From Liolophura sinensis (Eukaryota; Mollusca; Polyplacophora; Chitonida; Chitonidae), in the NCBI RefSeq assembly GCF_032854445.1, contig NC_088300.1, forward strand, positions 15,319,570 to 15,383,569: a stretch of 64,000 nt of DNA. The letters run 5' to 3'. The position numbers were made by a program, and so were the translations under genes. This document shows, piece by piece, positions 14,101-25,595 of this stretch. Within the stretch, counting starts at the first letter, position 1. Every line of letters begins with the position of its first letter. Under the pieces are notes generated by a model, which worked only from the letters and a program-made list of their open reading frames with translations, had not been told where the DNA came from and did no database searches.

Positions 14101-17100
14101 TAATGCTTTGGACTGTCTTGTTACAGACGGGAAGGAGTTTTACATGTTCCCCATAGCGTCTAGGTTTGTCTAGGTGAATGGTGGCAGTGTAAATGGTTTA
14201 CACTGGGCACTTTGGTTTCCTTCACTCACCAACCAAACTGCCACTGTATAATTGAAAAAAAAACCCTGATTATGGCATTAAACATCAATTACATGAATAT
14301 ATAAATGGTACATTTCCTTTGGACTGTTTAAATTTGAGTTATACCATGGAAATAGATCTCTGTCAGGACATGATGAGAATTGCATAGTTTGTATAATTGT
14401 CATAATTATCTGTGTATATATTGAAGTGCTATGCTCACCGGTGTACTGTTTCAGTTGAGGTGCGCTCCTTGTTGCTGGAGTTTGTTGTGGGAAGAAGCAA
14501 CCGCAGCAGCACGATTCGGAAAATCACGCCTGTGGCGGCTGATGACACACCAGCTCCCACAGCCACAGAGAAACAACTACAGGTAACGTAACACCAGTTT
14601 TAATTATTTTCATACCCTCCTCCAACATTGGCAATAAAACAATCCTGCCAATAAAACAACCGTTTAAGTTGGTGCGGCCTAATTCTCACATGCAGCTGTT
14701 TATAGGTTTGTCCTTAACTCTCACAAACTAAGTTAGTAAGCTGTTGGATTTTGATAGCATGAAGATATCAAATGTAGGTAAATGTTAATAATTTCAGTGT
14801 AAGGCACTTTCTTATAGTATTGCTGAGAAGTTTGGTTCATAATGTTAAGCCATAAACTATTAAATGTGTCCGGTGTTTATTGAAATGTTCACCTGGTACG
14901 TGTGAAATTTAATTTTTACAACACTGTTGCCAAGATGTTGGGATATTTGCATTGAACATGTCGTCATTAGACCCTGGTTCAGTACCAGTTCTTTCCATTT
15001 CAAAGACTGGAAAAGCCCAGCTAATGCATGGCAGGCGTGGAGAAAATTTACTGAGGAGTGTATTGTGTGGCTAGGAGTTTCAGTTAGGCAGCACCTTAAA
15101 TGTTAAATTATTGATATCAACCTTTTACAAGGAGACACATTAGTATCATCAGCAAAATATTGTCAGAAATGGTGCAAAAAGCCACACAACAAAGAAATAA
15201 AGTAATTTTTTTAGCAAAAGATATAATTCATAGGGGTCCAAACATGAGTCATTGTTTCACATGTATTACAAATATGGTTTAAAGTTTAAAATAATGAATT
15301 CAGAACAATTTACCTTTTTCATTTTAGTTGCAAATGGAAGAGAATTTCTTCCACAACCACCCGGCATCACTAAAAAGGGTGGTGGAGTTTGTGGCAGAAA
15401 GAATAGCGTCCAACTACATTAAAAAGTTGCGATCCTCAACCCTGACACAAGCGTTCTCGGCGGCCAAGGAATGTGTCAGTAAACTAGTGATCAACCTGTC
15501 TGGTGTATCTCCTAACAGCAGGATACGGGTATGTTTGTGTGTGGGACAGGATTATTGGATTATTGCCAGTCAAAACATTTGACGACTCTCAGATTGATTC
15601 AATGGTAAATTTACATTTAATAATTTAATTTACAAATGTAAATGAACAGAAAATGATTTGATAATTTGAGTTTCAAAAACTGTTCAAGTTTTTGAAAAAC
15701 ATTGGTTCCTCAAAACTAACTTGTAAACTAGTTTAATTTTAATTTTCCCAGCTGTGCATTTTAAAGACAAAAGTTGCCATATCAGCTGGATTCTGCTTAC
15801 CCTACTATGGTTTGGTGGAATGGAGTTCTGGTGTAATTACTTGTCTATGAGTCATGCATCAGTCCGTGTATGTATATGTGTATTACAGGAGAAGCTGTCC
15901 CAGGATGTAATGAAGGATGCGGGGCTTCTCTGCGAGAAGGTCAGGTCAGAGGTCAACCAGTCAAGACACACGTAAGTAAGGAAATCTGCCTGCACCACTG
16001 GTAATCAGGACTGTGCTTTCATGTACATGAATAAGTATATTGAGTGTGAATTGTTTGGTTTGTAGGGATATATGTTGCATATTTGATAATTTCAAATTAC
16101 AATATGGGTTAACTGCTTTAATTATTTCAATAATGAATAACGTTTTGACATTTTTTTTAACATTCCTTTCATAGTGGATTTAATCATTTTTTAGCGTTCT
16201 TGTAACATACAGCTGTATATAGTAAGGTGATATTGTAATCCTGGACACTTCGAGTGTGATGCTTTCACATTTGTAGATACTGCCGTGGTAAGATCCTGGA
16301 AATTCTCCCGTTACTCCTGCCAGAAGAACAGGTATCAGCTGTAGTGTCTGTGGCAGTGTCCATTTCCTGTCGTCAGGCTGAAGAGCGGGTTAACCAGTGG
16401 GTAGGAAATCACATCACAACGCGTGAGTAATATCCAAACACAAAACTACCCACTGATTAATGACATCAAAAACTAAGTTTTATGTCTATTTCTGGCTGTG
16501 ATTGAAGTACAAATGAATTTATAGCTAAATGTTATCAGGGAGGTTGAAGTCATGGGAGTTACATGTATTTATACAATTTTGTGCAACAAGCACAACTATG
16601 ATAGTCTAGTACAATATGTAATGCATACGTGTCTGTGTAAGCTTATTATTGCACTTTTTGATTGGCCCATTGTTGTTGTTGTACAGGTATTTTCCAGAGA
16701 GAAATGTCTGATGAGCTGGAGAAGATGTGCCGACCTGTGAACCTGCAGAAGATGATACAGACATTGCCAGGACTGGAAAGATACCACAGGTGGTACTCAG
16801 GAGGCTGTACGCTGTGTTATCCATGACGATAACAGCCTGGGACCAACAGACAGCCTAACAGAGACCAAGGTGTGAAGTGTGATAAACATTAAAAAATAGT
16901 TCCAGTCAAGATAGACTAAAGTGTGATAAGATTATAGAGATTCACTTTGGTTGCAATTAAACTTTGAAAAGGGATATGGAATTGTGTATTTGTTAGGATT
17001 CAGGCAAAAATCTGAAGGCATTTGACAGCAGTTTCGCCCAGAATGTAAGAATTAAAGTGAACATAAAGTCTGCCATTAAATATACATAGAAAAAAGGATA

Positions 17101-20100
17101 CAGTGCACAGTTATCACAGCAAAATAAGTAAAAAAATTCTATGAAGTTTTGAAAGCCGAGAAAGTTCAGCCTTGGGGATATGGCTCTGATGTACAACTCA
17201 CTCCATGTAGCCATGTTGTAGAAGCCCTTATGAACTTGGCCAATCACTAGAGCTGAAAGCTTCACATGATAATGGATGACTTTATGTTCACTTTAAAAGG
17301 GATGTTAGATGATAACATCGCGAAGAAATAAGCTGTATTGCTACGATATCATTTACTTTGTTGTTTATGTGATTGCATTGTATACCTTCTGTGTGTTTTA
17401 GGTGTTTGTCAGGGATGTTATGATATATGGGAAGATTCCTACTGCTGATGAAATCTCAGCCTGTATACAGGGGGTCACTAACACACTCACCTCTAGACAG
17501 GTAAGTCATCAAAACTGAGAAGGTGACGCTAACACCCTCACACACAGGTAAACACAACTGAGGTATCACTCATTCACCCCTAGACAGGTAAGTCTTCACA
17601 ACTGAGGTGCCACTAACTCACCTCTAGACAGGTAAGTCATCAAAACTCAGGAGGTGCCACTAACACACTCACCTCTAGACAGGTTATTATCACAACTGAG
17701 AGGTGTCATTAACACACTTACCTCTAAACAGGTTATTATCACAACTGAGGAGGTGTCACTAACACACTCACCTCTAGACAAGTTATCACAACTGAGAAGG
17801 TGTCACTAACACACTTATTTCTAGACAGGCAAGTCATCACAACTGAGAAAATGCTACTAACACACTCACCTCTAGACAGGTAAGTCATGACAACTGCAGA
17901 CATGCCACTAACACACTCACCTCTAGACAGGCAAGTCATCACACTTGAGAACATGCTACGAACACACCCACCTCTAGACAGCTGTTCCACAACTGAGAAC
18001 ATGCTACTAACACACTCACCTGTAGACAGGCAAGTCATCACATCTGAGAACATGCTACTATCACACTCACCTCCAGACAGACATGTCATCACAAAGGAGG
18101 ACATGCCACTAACACACCCACCTCTAGACAGACATGTCATCACAAAGGAGGACATGCCACTAACACACCCACCTCTAGACAGACACATCGTCACAAAGGA
18201 GGACATCTCACTAACACACTCCCCTCTAAACATGCAAGGTCATCACAACCGAGAACATACTACTAACACACCCACCTCTAGACAGACACATCATCACAAA
18301 GGAGGGCATCTCACTAACACGCTCACCTCTAGACAGTAAGTCATCACAACTGACAAGGTGCCACTAACTCACCTCTGGACAGGTATAATCACGTCTGAGG
18401 AGGTGCCACTAGACAGGTAAATCATCATAATTGCAAAGTTTGTTTACTCGTCCAGGGGATCATCACAAGCTTAACGTATGTGCCTTCACTGTGAATGGTG
18501 AATAACGTAGATCGTATGTTCATAATTGTGGGGAAATTATGAACAAAAAGGATGCAGGCCTAACTCTTTAGTCCTGATGGTAACTGTCATCCATGCTCTC
18601 CCTTGTAGGACTTGCTTCCAGAAGCTTATAGAAGTTTCTCACAGATGTTACAAGACCTAGCTTTGTTCTTAAGTAAGTATTGCTGTGATCATTGATGCAC
18701 ATAGATGAGAAAGGGTGAGAAATATTCTCAACCATTGGAATAAATACAAATAAGACAATCTGAATGTCTGCATGTTTACCTCGTGTCACCATTCAGTATG
18801 ATATGTCATTCAGTTAAAGGACAAAAATAATGTAACCTTTGTTATTTTGAACAAGAGGTGGACTTAAGGCCATAGCCATTTATTTTCTGATTTGACTCTA
18901 TAAATCAACTTGGAATTCTTAACATGCCATAGGATATGCCACATTAAAGAAATTGGAAACATAATGTTCTGTGAAGCCACAGTGGAAACATTGGCATTTT
19001 GGGGGTATACAATGTAGGTTGACTACCTATGTAAACATTGTACCTGTAGTCTGTGAGTCAGTGTTGTTGTTTTGTTGCCAGTATGCTGTGAGCCCCAGCT
19101 GTGGTCCAGTAACCTCTGCTCTAGATGCCTTTCCCTGTGGACTGGAGAACTCAAGGAGTATGTACAGCTTACATCTCTCTTCTCACCACGGTTGCTTCTC
19201 TGGAGCACAAAGTCCTCTGATCCTCAGGTAGATATGCTGTCATGTTTAGTTTTCTGTATGTTTTGGTATCACATAGTGTAAGCAGTTACTATAGCAGGGA
19301 AATATTGTGGCAGCTTTCCAGAAAAGAAAGCAGATCTGTCACTCTTGGAATAGATTTATTCTCAGTCATTTACAGTTGAACTGCACAAATCCTTATGGAT
19401 TTATCAAATCTAATAAGAGATTTTCAGTATGATTGAGAACTGTACCTGTGCGGAACTGTGGAGGCTTGTTTGCTGTATTCCCCTGTAGTGAACATACATG
19501 TAATTCATTGCGACACCAAATCTTATATTTCAGTTTGACTTAAATCAGATTTATTTAGTATCTGCTGCATGACCTTCCTTTGTTTGGGGTTGTCAAACTT
19601 TGATTAGAGCTGTCAGACTTTGATTAGAGCTGTCAGACTTTGACACCAATCAGAAATTGTCTTTTAGATGAATGAAAGAGTGGACTTCAGGCTCCAAAAT
19701 ATTGTAGCAAGAGTGTGATTGGATGAAAATTGGGTGGGTAGAGAGTAGTTGTTTGTTCAGATCTCTAGTGTAAAGCCACAGGCCAGGGGCCACTTTCAAA
19801 ACACATGCAGGTCATATTTCTCTGTTTTTCATAAAAGACATTGTCTGGGTTATAGTGCCATGTGGTGTTGTCAGTTATGAGAAAAGTTATGAAACATTGA
19901 TTTAGGAAGTTTTATGAAAGTGCCATGTGGTGACGTCAGTTATGAGAAAAGTTATGAAACATTGATGTAGGAAGTTTTATGAAAGTGCCATGTGGTGACG
20001 TCAGTTATGAGAAAAGTTATGAAACATTGATTTAGGAAGTTTTATGAAAGTGCCATGTGGTGACGTCAGTTATGAGAAAAGTTATGAAACATTGATGTAG

Positions 20101-22296
20101 GAAGTTTTATGAAAGTGCCATGTGGTGATGTCAGTTATGAGAAAAGTTATGAAACATTGATGTAGGAAGTTTTATGAAAGTGCCATGTGGTGATGTCAGT
20201 TATGAGAAAAGTTATGAAACATTGATGTAGGAAGTTTTATGAAAGTGCCATGTGGTGATGTCAGTTATGAGAAAAGTTATGAAACATTGATGTAGGAAGT
20301 TTTATGAAAGTGCCATGTGGTGACGTCAGTTATGAGAAAAGTTATGAAACATTGATTTAGGAAGTTTTATGAAAGTGGCCTGAGTTGTGGGAGCAGCTAC
20401 ATGCGCTAGATTCCTGTTACATATCATGTACATGTAAATAAATCTCAGTCCATGTAAATCTGCCTGTCTACAGGGTAGCTGGAAAGAGCTGACGGCCTTT
20501 GTAATCAAACTCCAGGAGGCCGGTGTGGTGAAATCTGCTCAGGTTCACAAGTCTGCCCTTAGTGTTCTTCATCTGTCTGTACAGCTGGTAAGTGGACACT
20601 TTCTGCCATGTGTCGCAGTATGCTGTCCCTGAAAGGATTGGGGCATTTATATGCTTTTGGCAGTCGCTAGGTCAACAAACCTGGCGTTAACATGATATGT
20701 GTGTATTTACCCTCCCGCAATGCATCAAGACAGTGGTGACAATTAGTGGTCGATAGAGCAAGTGTGTGGTCGAGTGCTTAGTTTTATGTCCATTGAAGAC
20801 CACTTGTCTTCCAGCAATTAGGTGTGCATATCTGTATGTCGCATGTGGGAAATTTTATTAGTAACTTGCCAAAGGTTGGTAGTCTGCAGTCTCCACCAAT
20901 AACACTGAATACCATTGCATAAGGGAAACTTCCTTGAGTAGGGCATTGAACAGTCAAATATACTTTTGGGTTGTGAGTACTACATGTATGTCTAACCATT
21001 CCGAAAAAGCCATGATCAGAAGCCAACAATGTTGACAAGAGCATCAGGTGGAAAAGCCAAGATCTGACCACATTTAATCAGATGTTTACAGGTTTTTGCA
21101 AGATCACATTTCACCTACCAGGTTGAATCTACTTTCTCAGTTACAGTTAATCTAGTCTTGATGCAAAAGTACAGGTTTCCAACAGCTGTGATGCTTTTCT
21201 TTCAATCACACAAACATGTAACATTTCAGTCTTAGGCTTGAACCGGGAATTTTCTTAGATTTGCCTCAGTGTCAATAACCAATCAACAGTTCTGTTGACA
21301 TTTGATGGAGATCATTTGCTTTCCACCATCTGACATATATATTGAACTTGCTCTTTGTGTGAAAGTCAGTGCATCGCATGCGAGGATAAATTATATTTCC
21401 TCAACCTATTATAAAAGCTCTACATGGTGTTCCATTGCTTTTCGTTTCCAAACATTTGGCTTACTTTCTTCTGGGATATGTCCACTGAAGATTTCAATGT
21501 TTCCACTATGTGTATAAAATCATGGTACGTGTAGTAGATCAGAAAAACTTCACATAAACACAATAGTTTTGTTGGATGTTAATTATGTAGGAGTATGATG
21601 TGAGATAATATTTACCATTATGTAGTGTGAAGTATAGATTAGGTTTTGTGGAAACGCATAGGTGATCCAGCTTTACATGCATGTGATTTGGTGCTCTGTA
21701 TAAACAGGTATGTATATCTGATGTTGTAGGGTGTGTTTGATCAGCTGGGATGTTTATTGATGACATTGCTGAGGCATTTAAGCAAGGACAGTGAGGGGAA
21801 CTGTAAAGAGGTTGAAGAGTGGAGTGAGTTGATCGACACCTTACACGTTCTCTCCCAAGATCACAGTTCTGTCAGACAGCAGCTGGAGGAGTGGTCAGGC
21901 AGTGTGGGCGTGGCACCTGTTGAGCTGGCTGGGCCGGAACATCATCTGGCAATCACAACCATGCAGAGCGTGATACGCACCAACGCAGATATCTTACAGT
22001 CTCCATGTGCAGGGAGTCAGTGTGAGTGTTCGGAGCATATGGAACCAGCCCATGTTCATGACTTAGTCACAGGTGACATCAACCCTAAAGTGGACTTTGT
22101 GCCAGATCAGGGTCTTCCGAAGACAGACCCAGTCGCAGAGAATAATCAGGCTGTTGATCCGGCTCAACTCTTAGCAGGACAAACCCCTTTGGATCCAGAC
22201 ACTACTGTGGTACGTGAACTTAGTGGACTGAGTTCCCTCACCTTGCAATCTCTCACAGTGACTTCTCAAACAATTAAATCTTCCGCAAAGACATGA
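2156..22296 (+). CDS. CDAN1: Codanin-1 homologue (27 coding exons)
   Basis: Codanin-1 binds the histone chaperone ASF1 and, in vertebrates, the nuclease CDIN1; human mutations cause congenital dyserythropoietic anaemia type I. Exons: 2156-2239, 3607-4313, 4977-5189, 5511-5710, 6402-6497, 7054-7132, 7323-7443, 7898-8010, 8183-8348, 8708-8805, 9207-9366, 9765-9836, 10155-10298, 10979-11145, 12172-12253, 12865-12954, 13513-13567, 14455-14582, 15328-15528, 15889-15971, 16277-16422, 16687-16869, 17402-17500, 18609-18672, 19082-19227, 20474-20587, 21730-22296. All have GT-AG junctions with matching phase except inside exon 22. The product is about 1458 residues, longer than human codanin-1. Matches to the vertebrate protein include the start MADILEMVLRGE, FVPYFLNYLRDQ, NLSNSEDFPSIG, RRINPTPV, ENLLPNLNVELYF, REWEDCHMTPGW, FPGCQEFFRDFILAA, VGKFMGFVSFLPY, LYTCCPYL and FFHNHPASLKRVVEFVAERI. 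The start was chosen because it gives the family N-terminus; an upstream in-frame ATG at 1946 would add an unrelated leader. The main anomaly is a one-base phase break in exon 22. Confidence 0.95.
3362..3476 (+). mobile_element. SINE family A, 3' fragment (CDAN1 intron 1)
   Basis: Holds the family-A tail: a CCCCGGGCTCTGCCAGG-type block, CCACCATAATGCT, AAGTGAAATATTCTTGAGTA and an (AAATA)n end. The tRNA-like head is missing, as expected for a 5'-truncated insertion. Confidence 0.8.
4494..4618 (+). mobile_element. SINE family A, 3' fragment (CDAN1 intron 2)
   Basis: One of the better-preserved tails: GGGCTCTGCCCAGTTTCC, CCACCATAATGCTGGC, GTGAAATATTCTTGAGTACG and a tail of AAATAGATAGATAAAT. No head is visible. 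Confidence 0.8.
5002..5025 (+). other. CDAN1: ASF1-binding B-domain-like motif of codanin-1
   Basis: This stretch encodes RRINPTPV, about residues 273-280 of the assembled protein, straight after a Thr/Val/Pro-rich linker. The same octapeptide occurs in vertebrate codanin-1 and resembles the Arg-Arg-Ile-x-Pro core of the B-domain by which HIRA and CAF-1 dock on ASF1. Conservation here suggests that ASF1 binding is ancestral. The function is known for vertebrates and inferred for this species. Confidence 0.8.
6196..6296 (+). mobile_element. SINE family A, 3' fragment (CDAN1 intron 4)
   Basis: Diverged tail beginning near TCAGTTTCCCCCCATCATAA and ending in GTCAAAATAAGTAAATGAAT. The core ATAAGTGAAATATTTTTGAG is kept. 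Confidence 0.7.
6552..6731 (+). mobile_element. SINE family A, near-complete copy (CDAN1 intron 5)
   Basis: Keeps the box-B side of the head (CACCAGTGCAGTTGCTTTGA, GTTCAAG) as well as the body and an AAATAAATAAATAAA tail. The box-A side is lost. Confidence 0.7.
13212..13446 (+). mobile_element. SINE family A, full-length copy (CDAN1 intron 16)
   Basis: The head reads GGGCCTCTATAGCTGAGGTG (box-A-like), then CTGTGAGTTCAAGGC (box-B-like). The body has CCACCGGGCTCTGCCCG, CCACAATAATGCTGG and AAGTGAAATATTCTCCAGTA, with an AAATAAATAA tail. This defines the family as a tRNA-headed, pol III type SINE. Its tail stops within 70 bp of the exon 17 acceptor. Confidence 0.85.
16687..16869 (+). other. CDAN1: CDAN1 exon 22 with an apparent one-base frameshift
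   Basis: Entering in the phase left by exon 21, the exon reads RIFQREMSDELEKMCRPVN and on through about 16792, which continues the codanin helical region. In that frame it stops at TGA near 16824. The second half reads well only one base over (GGTQEAVRCVIHDDNS to TETK) and then joins exon 23 in phase 0. At 183 nt the exon is one base too long for its neighbours. A tiny intron would be too short to splice. A sequencing or assembly insertion, or a real frameshift allele between about 16770 and 16795, is the simplest reading. Confidence 0.7.
17501..18430. repeat. Minisatellite derived from the CDAN1 exon 23/intron 23 junction
   Basis: About 19 imperfect copies of a unit of roughly 50 bp (CACTAACACACTCACCTCTAGACAGG followed by TAAGTCATCACAACTGAGAA-like sequence). 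The founding copy is the last ~28 bp of exon 23 plus its GTAAGTCATC donor at 17501. Several units keep a usable-looking donor (about 17588, 17630, 17880, 18337, 18416). Others have decayed it to GGCAAGTCA or GACATGTCA. Open frames on both strands here are products of the periodicity, not genes. Confidence 0.9.
19855..20378. repeat. 65-bp minisatellite, eight copies, with CRE-like sites (CDAN1 intron 25)
   Basis: Exact 65-bp spacing: units start at 19855, 19920, 19985, 20050, 20115, 20180, 20245 and 20310. Each reads GTGCCATGTGGTGACGTCAG with variants, then TTATGAGAAAAGTTATGAAA and ATTGATKTAGGAAGTTTTAT. Copies 2, 3, 4 and 8 carry the palindrome TGACGTCA; copies 5-7 have TGATGTCA and copy 1 TGTTGTCA. 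Similarity is near perfect, so the expansion is recent. It ends about 100 bp before exon 26. Confidence 0.95.
20815..20925 (+). repeat. Dispersed repeat, middle segment related to SINE A
   Basis: GTGTGCATATCTGTATGTCG, CATGTGGGAAA and AACTTGCCAAAGGTTGGTAG recur with changes at 38995-39065 and 41757-41830. The block resembles the region between head and tail of the SINE A copies, so it is probably a truncated relative. It lies in CDAN1 intron 26. Confidence 0.55.
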
Positions 22297-23260
22297 CATG
22301 TATGATGACATTTGTGGATAAACTTTAAAATCTACTTTGTCTTTCATGCAGGTGTACTTTTGACAGTTCATACAGAGATTAATAAGCTTTCACTTTAAAT
22401 TGACACTCAAAAGACAGCAGAATAGCCTGATGGTATTTGAATTTGGAACATGCAGTTTACGAGAATGCAAAGTTTTGTAATGTTAAAAATGTATACACAA
22501 AATATATTATAAAATGCTGCAATTTATCCCTTGATGATATACATATTCAGATGGGGGTTTCTGGCATCTCCTATAATCTGGAATTACGAATATTTATGTG
22601 AAATGTACTTTGAGTATGGTACATGGATAGCACCAAACACACAAGAAAATTAAATGTATTATTTACATGTCCATGCATGTCTGAAGATAAGTGCTATTCA
22701 AGACTTATTGTTTTAATATTATTGGTTTCTATTATGTATTAAGGAATTTTTTAGTTCAGTACTTTTATAGTAATGGTTCTTTGGTTCTGTTACATGCAGT
22801 TAATTGTATTGAATGCATATTTCTATTTGAAACCATTTTTTTTTTTAATACCTATACATATTTTTGTTCTATAAAAAGCAGATGTAGGGAAAAATACTAA
22901 AATGGTCTGTGATTTTCCCTTCTGTATATTCAAAAGGCTCACATTTTAGGAAGACAGCTTTTAGATAACCTTGATCGCAAACAAAGGAGCCAGAAGGTGT
23001 TTGTGATGTTAGCACAAAGTTATTTTATTGCACGTCCTGGATGACTTTACGCATAAACTTGAGATATAAATTATGTGTTGTGAGAAACGAAAAGAGATGA
23101 GACTAAGTTTATCTATATGAATAAAAAAAAAAAATTAAATTTAAATTGACCAGATAACCTGCAAAGTGCTTTTATATCCACGCAAAATACTATTATGTTC
23201 AGTGCTTTTAAGTGAAAGTGCCATATTTTAAATGAAAATAAATGTACTTTTTTTCCCTAC
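22297..23260 (+). other. CDAN1: CDAN1 3' UTR with candidate poly(A) signals
   Basis: AT-rich non-coding DNA follows the TGA stop. AATAAA hexamers at about 23120-23125 and 23237-23242 are on the correct strand. The true cleavage site cannot be chosen from sequence alone. Confidence 0.4.
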
Positions 23261-23550
23261 TAAGCGATGCAATATTTGAGTAAAAAATAAATGGACTGAT
23301 ACTTTATTTTACTGACTTTCATTTTTGTTTGCAGATATAGTTTATTTGTACTGAGTGGTGTATGACCAGCTGTTGTGTCCAGTAGACATCAAGTCTGTCT
23401 GTCTTAACAGGCGGCGTTTTATTTTGTAGTTAGATACGAAAACCTAAATGAATTTTATCCCAGATTGTATCGATTTATCGACCAATAAAAAAAGATAACA
23501 TTATAGAGTAAAACCAGAGCAGCCAGGACAGTGACAGTTGGCAAAATGAA

Positions 23551-23807
23551 GGGCCTCCGTGGCTCAGTTGGTTATCGCGCTAGCGCAGCGTAATAACTCA
23601 GGAGCCTCTCACCAATGCGGTCGCTGTGAGTTCAAGCCCAGCTCATGCTAGCTTCCTCTCCAGCGGTAAATGGGTAGGTCTGCCAGCAACTTTCAGATGG
23701 TCGTGGGTTTCCGCCGGTTTCCTGCCACCATAATGCTGGCCACCATTGTAGAAGTGAAATATTCTAGAGTACGGCATAAAACACCAGTCAAATATATAAA
23801 TAAATGA
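23551..23807 (+). mobile_element. SINE family A, best full-length copy
   Basis: Starts GGGCCTCCGTGGCTCAGTTG, a near-perfect tRNA box A, with CTGTGAGTTCAAGCCC as box B. The body has GTGGGTTTCCGCCGG, CCACCATAATGCTGGCC, AAGTGAAATATTCTAGAGTA and CGGCATAAAACACCAGTCAA, with an AAATATATAAATAAAT tail. It lies in the 3.3-kb gap between the convergent ends of CDAN1 and the cpRas gene. Confidence 0.9.
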
Positions 23808-25595
23808 AGTTTGCAAAATGGTGACATGTAAGCAAGGAGATCCAGCCTCTTGTCAGTTCAGTCATGGTTTTATTCAGTTTAGGTTAATGCTACTTCAGTC
23901 CCCAGAGAAATCAAGAGGAAATATTAAAATGATATGAAGTACTTCTATACCCTATGGAACAGAGGTAGCAGAACGATTTATGATGAATAACACTGTTTAC
24001 CCTGTTTAACCAAATCTTGAGCAGTTTCCGTAAATTCTGAGTGAATGAAATAGTCATTATTAAGATGCAGGGAAAAAAGCAAAAACATTTTGTTGTAAAC
24101 AAAGTATTATTTACGATCAGCAGATATAAATGTAAAATGTTACATGCAAAGAAGTACAAATACTATTAAAAATAGTACATCTCCTACATTGTAGATGTAG
24201 CTGCAAGAAAAGGCGAAAATTTCCACAATCGTCTGCAAATAACGAAAAGCTCTGGCTGGCATTCATTTTATCTCAGATTCTGGGGGAAAGATGAGAAGAG
24301 CCTCAAAGTACCATACACAACATACAAATTGCACATACATGTAGCCACGAAGGTATCCTTGGCAGTTCTATTTCACATCACAACTGAGTAAAGATGTATC
24401 TTTGCTTACTGAAGTTGATGGGCGCTTAACACCAAAAGGTGCTTCCAATCTAATAAAACTTTAAACTAAATTTCATTAGACCTGGCCCAGGAATTCTTGA
24501 AATATCACATGGACAAGATTATTATCTGCCACAATGTTGAATAAGTAAATGTAGGTCTGAATGTCTATATCACTGCAAAAGCAGACAAACCAATAGACAC
24601 CAAAATCCTTTCAGTTATTAAAGGTCCTCATCAGAAATCTTGAACCAAATTTCATCACTTCAGCCTTAAAGCAAATGAATTAAATGCACCTTTGGCTCCT
24701 AAACAGTTGTTGTGGTTGTGATTGTTTCTTATTAGATTATATCTGTGAGTGGTCAACTTCATACCCCTTCCCTCAACCGGTCAAACATAAAATAAATAAA
24801 CTGTCCCGATAATGCCTTTATAAGCAGTAATACACCACTACAGCATAGCCCACAATAAGCGTTTAACTAAACAACAATTAATCTTCATCTTTTGTGCATA
24901 AGTGTGTGCCTAATTCATAGAGTGCCACTTAAAACAGCTGTCTTATTTATCAGCTACACAAGGCTATAACTGCACAGCCAGGTATCTGCTCGGTTTTTTA
25001 CACTGACTACATGTATTCTCACTGCAGTTAAAAAGGCCTTGTGTGTACATAAAACATACCAGTCTTAAAAATAATGAGCTTATTCAAAAAAAAAAATAAA
25101 TAAATACATTTTATTTGATGAAGAACAGTGCTATCCTCATTGTGGGACTTTCATGTACATAAATGTAATATCAGGCTTAAAACATAAACAATGACCTTGT
25201 TCAAATTAAAAAAATAAATATCAAAATATACAGATATAAAACATCAGCCATACTGTCTTTTTGACATATTTTCAAAATGTCAACCACATTTGTAACTTTA
25301 CACACATCAGAAAAATAAGATTTCCAGTAATGTTCAGTCAGATTAAGGGAATTCTAAAAGATAACAAAGTGCACGTACATGTAATTTGTTCTATTCATAT
25401 TTTATGAATGAAATCAGATTAATATGTGACCATCATATAAACTAATTTACATGTATACTCAGGAGTATATACCATTTACCTGTACCACTGACAACAATTA
25501 CAGAAAATTTCCCAGCTAACGCTAAAGTATACATGTCCATGTACCTGATAAGAGCTAGGCTAAGCTTGCAAGTTTCCTCCATGCACTTACTGAGT
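23808..25595. other. Intergenic DNA and cpRas 3' UTR
   Basis: AT-rich sequence with no recognisable exon. On the minus strand a TTTATT at 25110-25115 (AATAAA in sense) is the nearest good poly(A) signal downstream of the cpRas stop. The 3' UTR may therefore run from about 25595 to 25095. Confidence 0.4.

Noticed and set aside
17739..18339. Long open frames on both strands (about 150 and 164 codons)
   Set aside because: They lie entirely in the ~50-bp minisatellite and encode only its periodic translation (SRGGCVSGMSS or HVITKEDMPLTHPPLDR).
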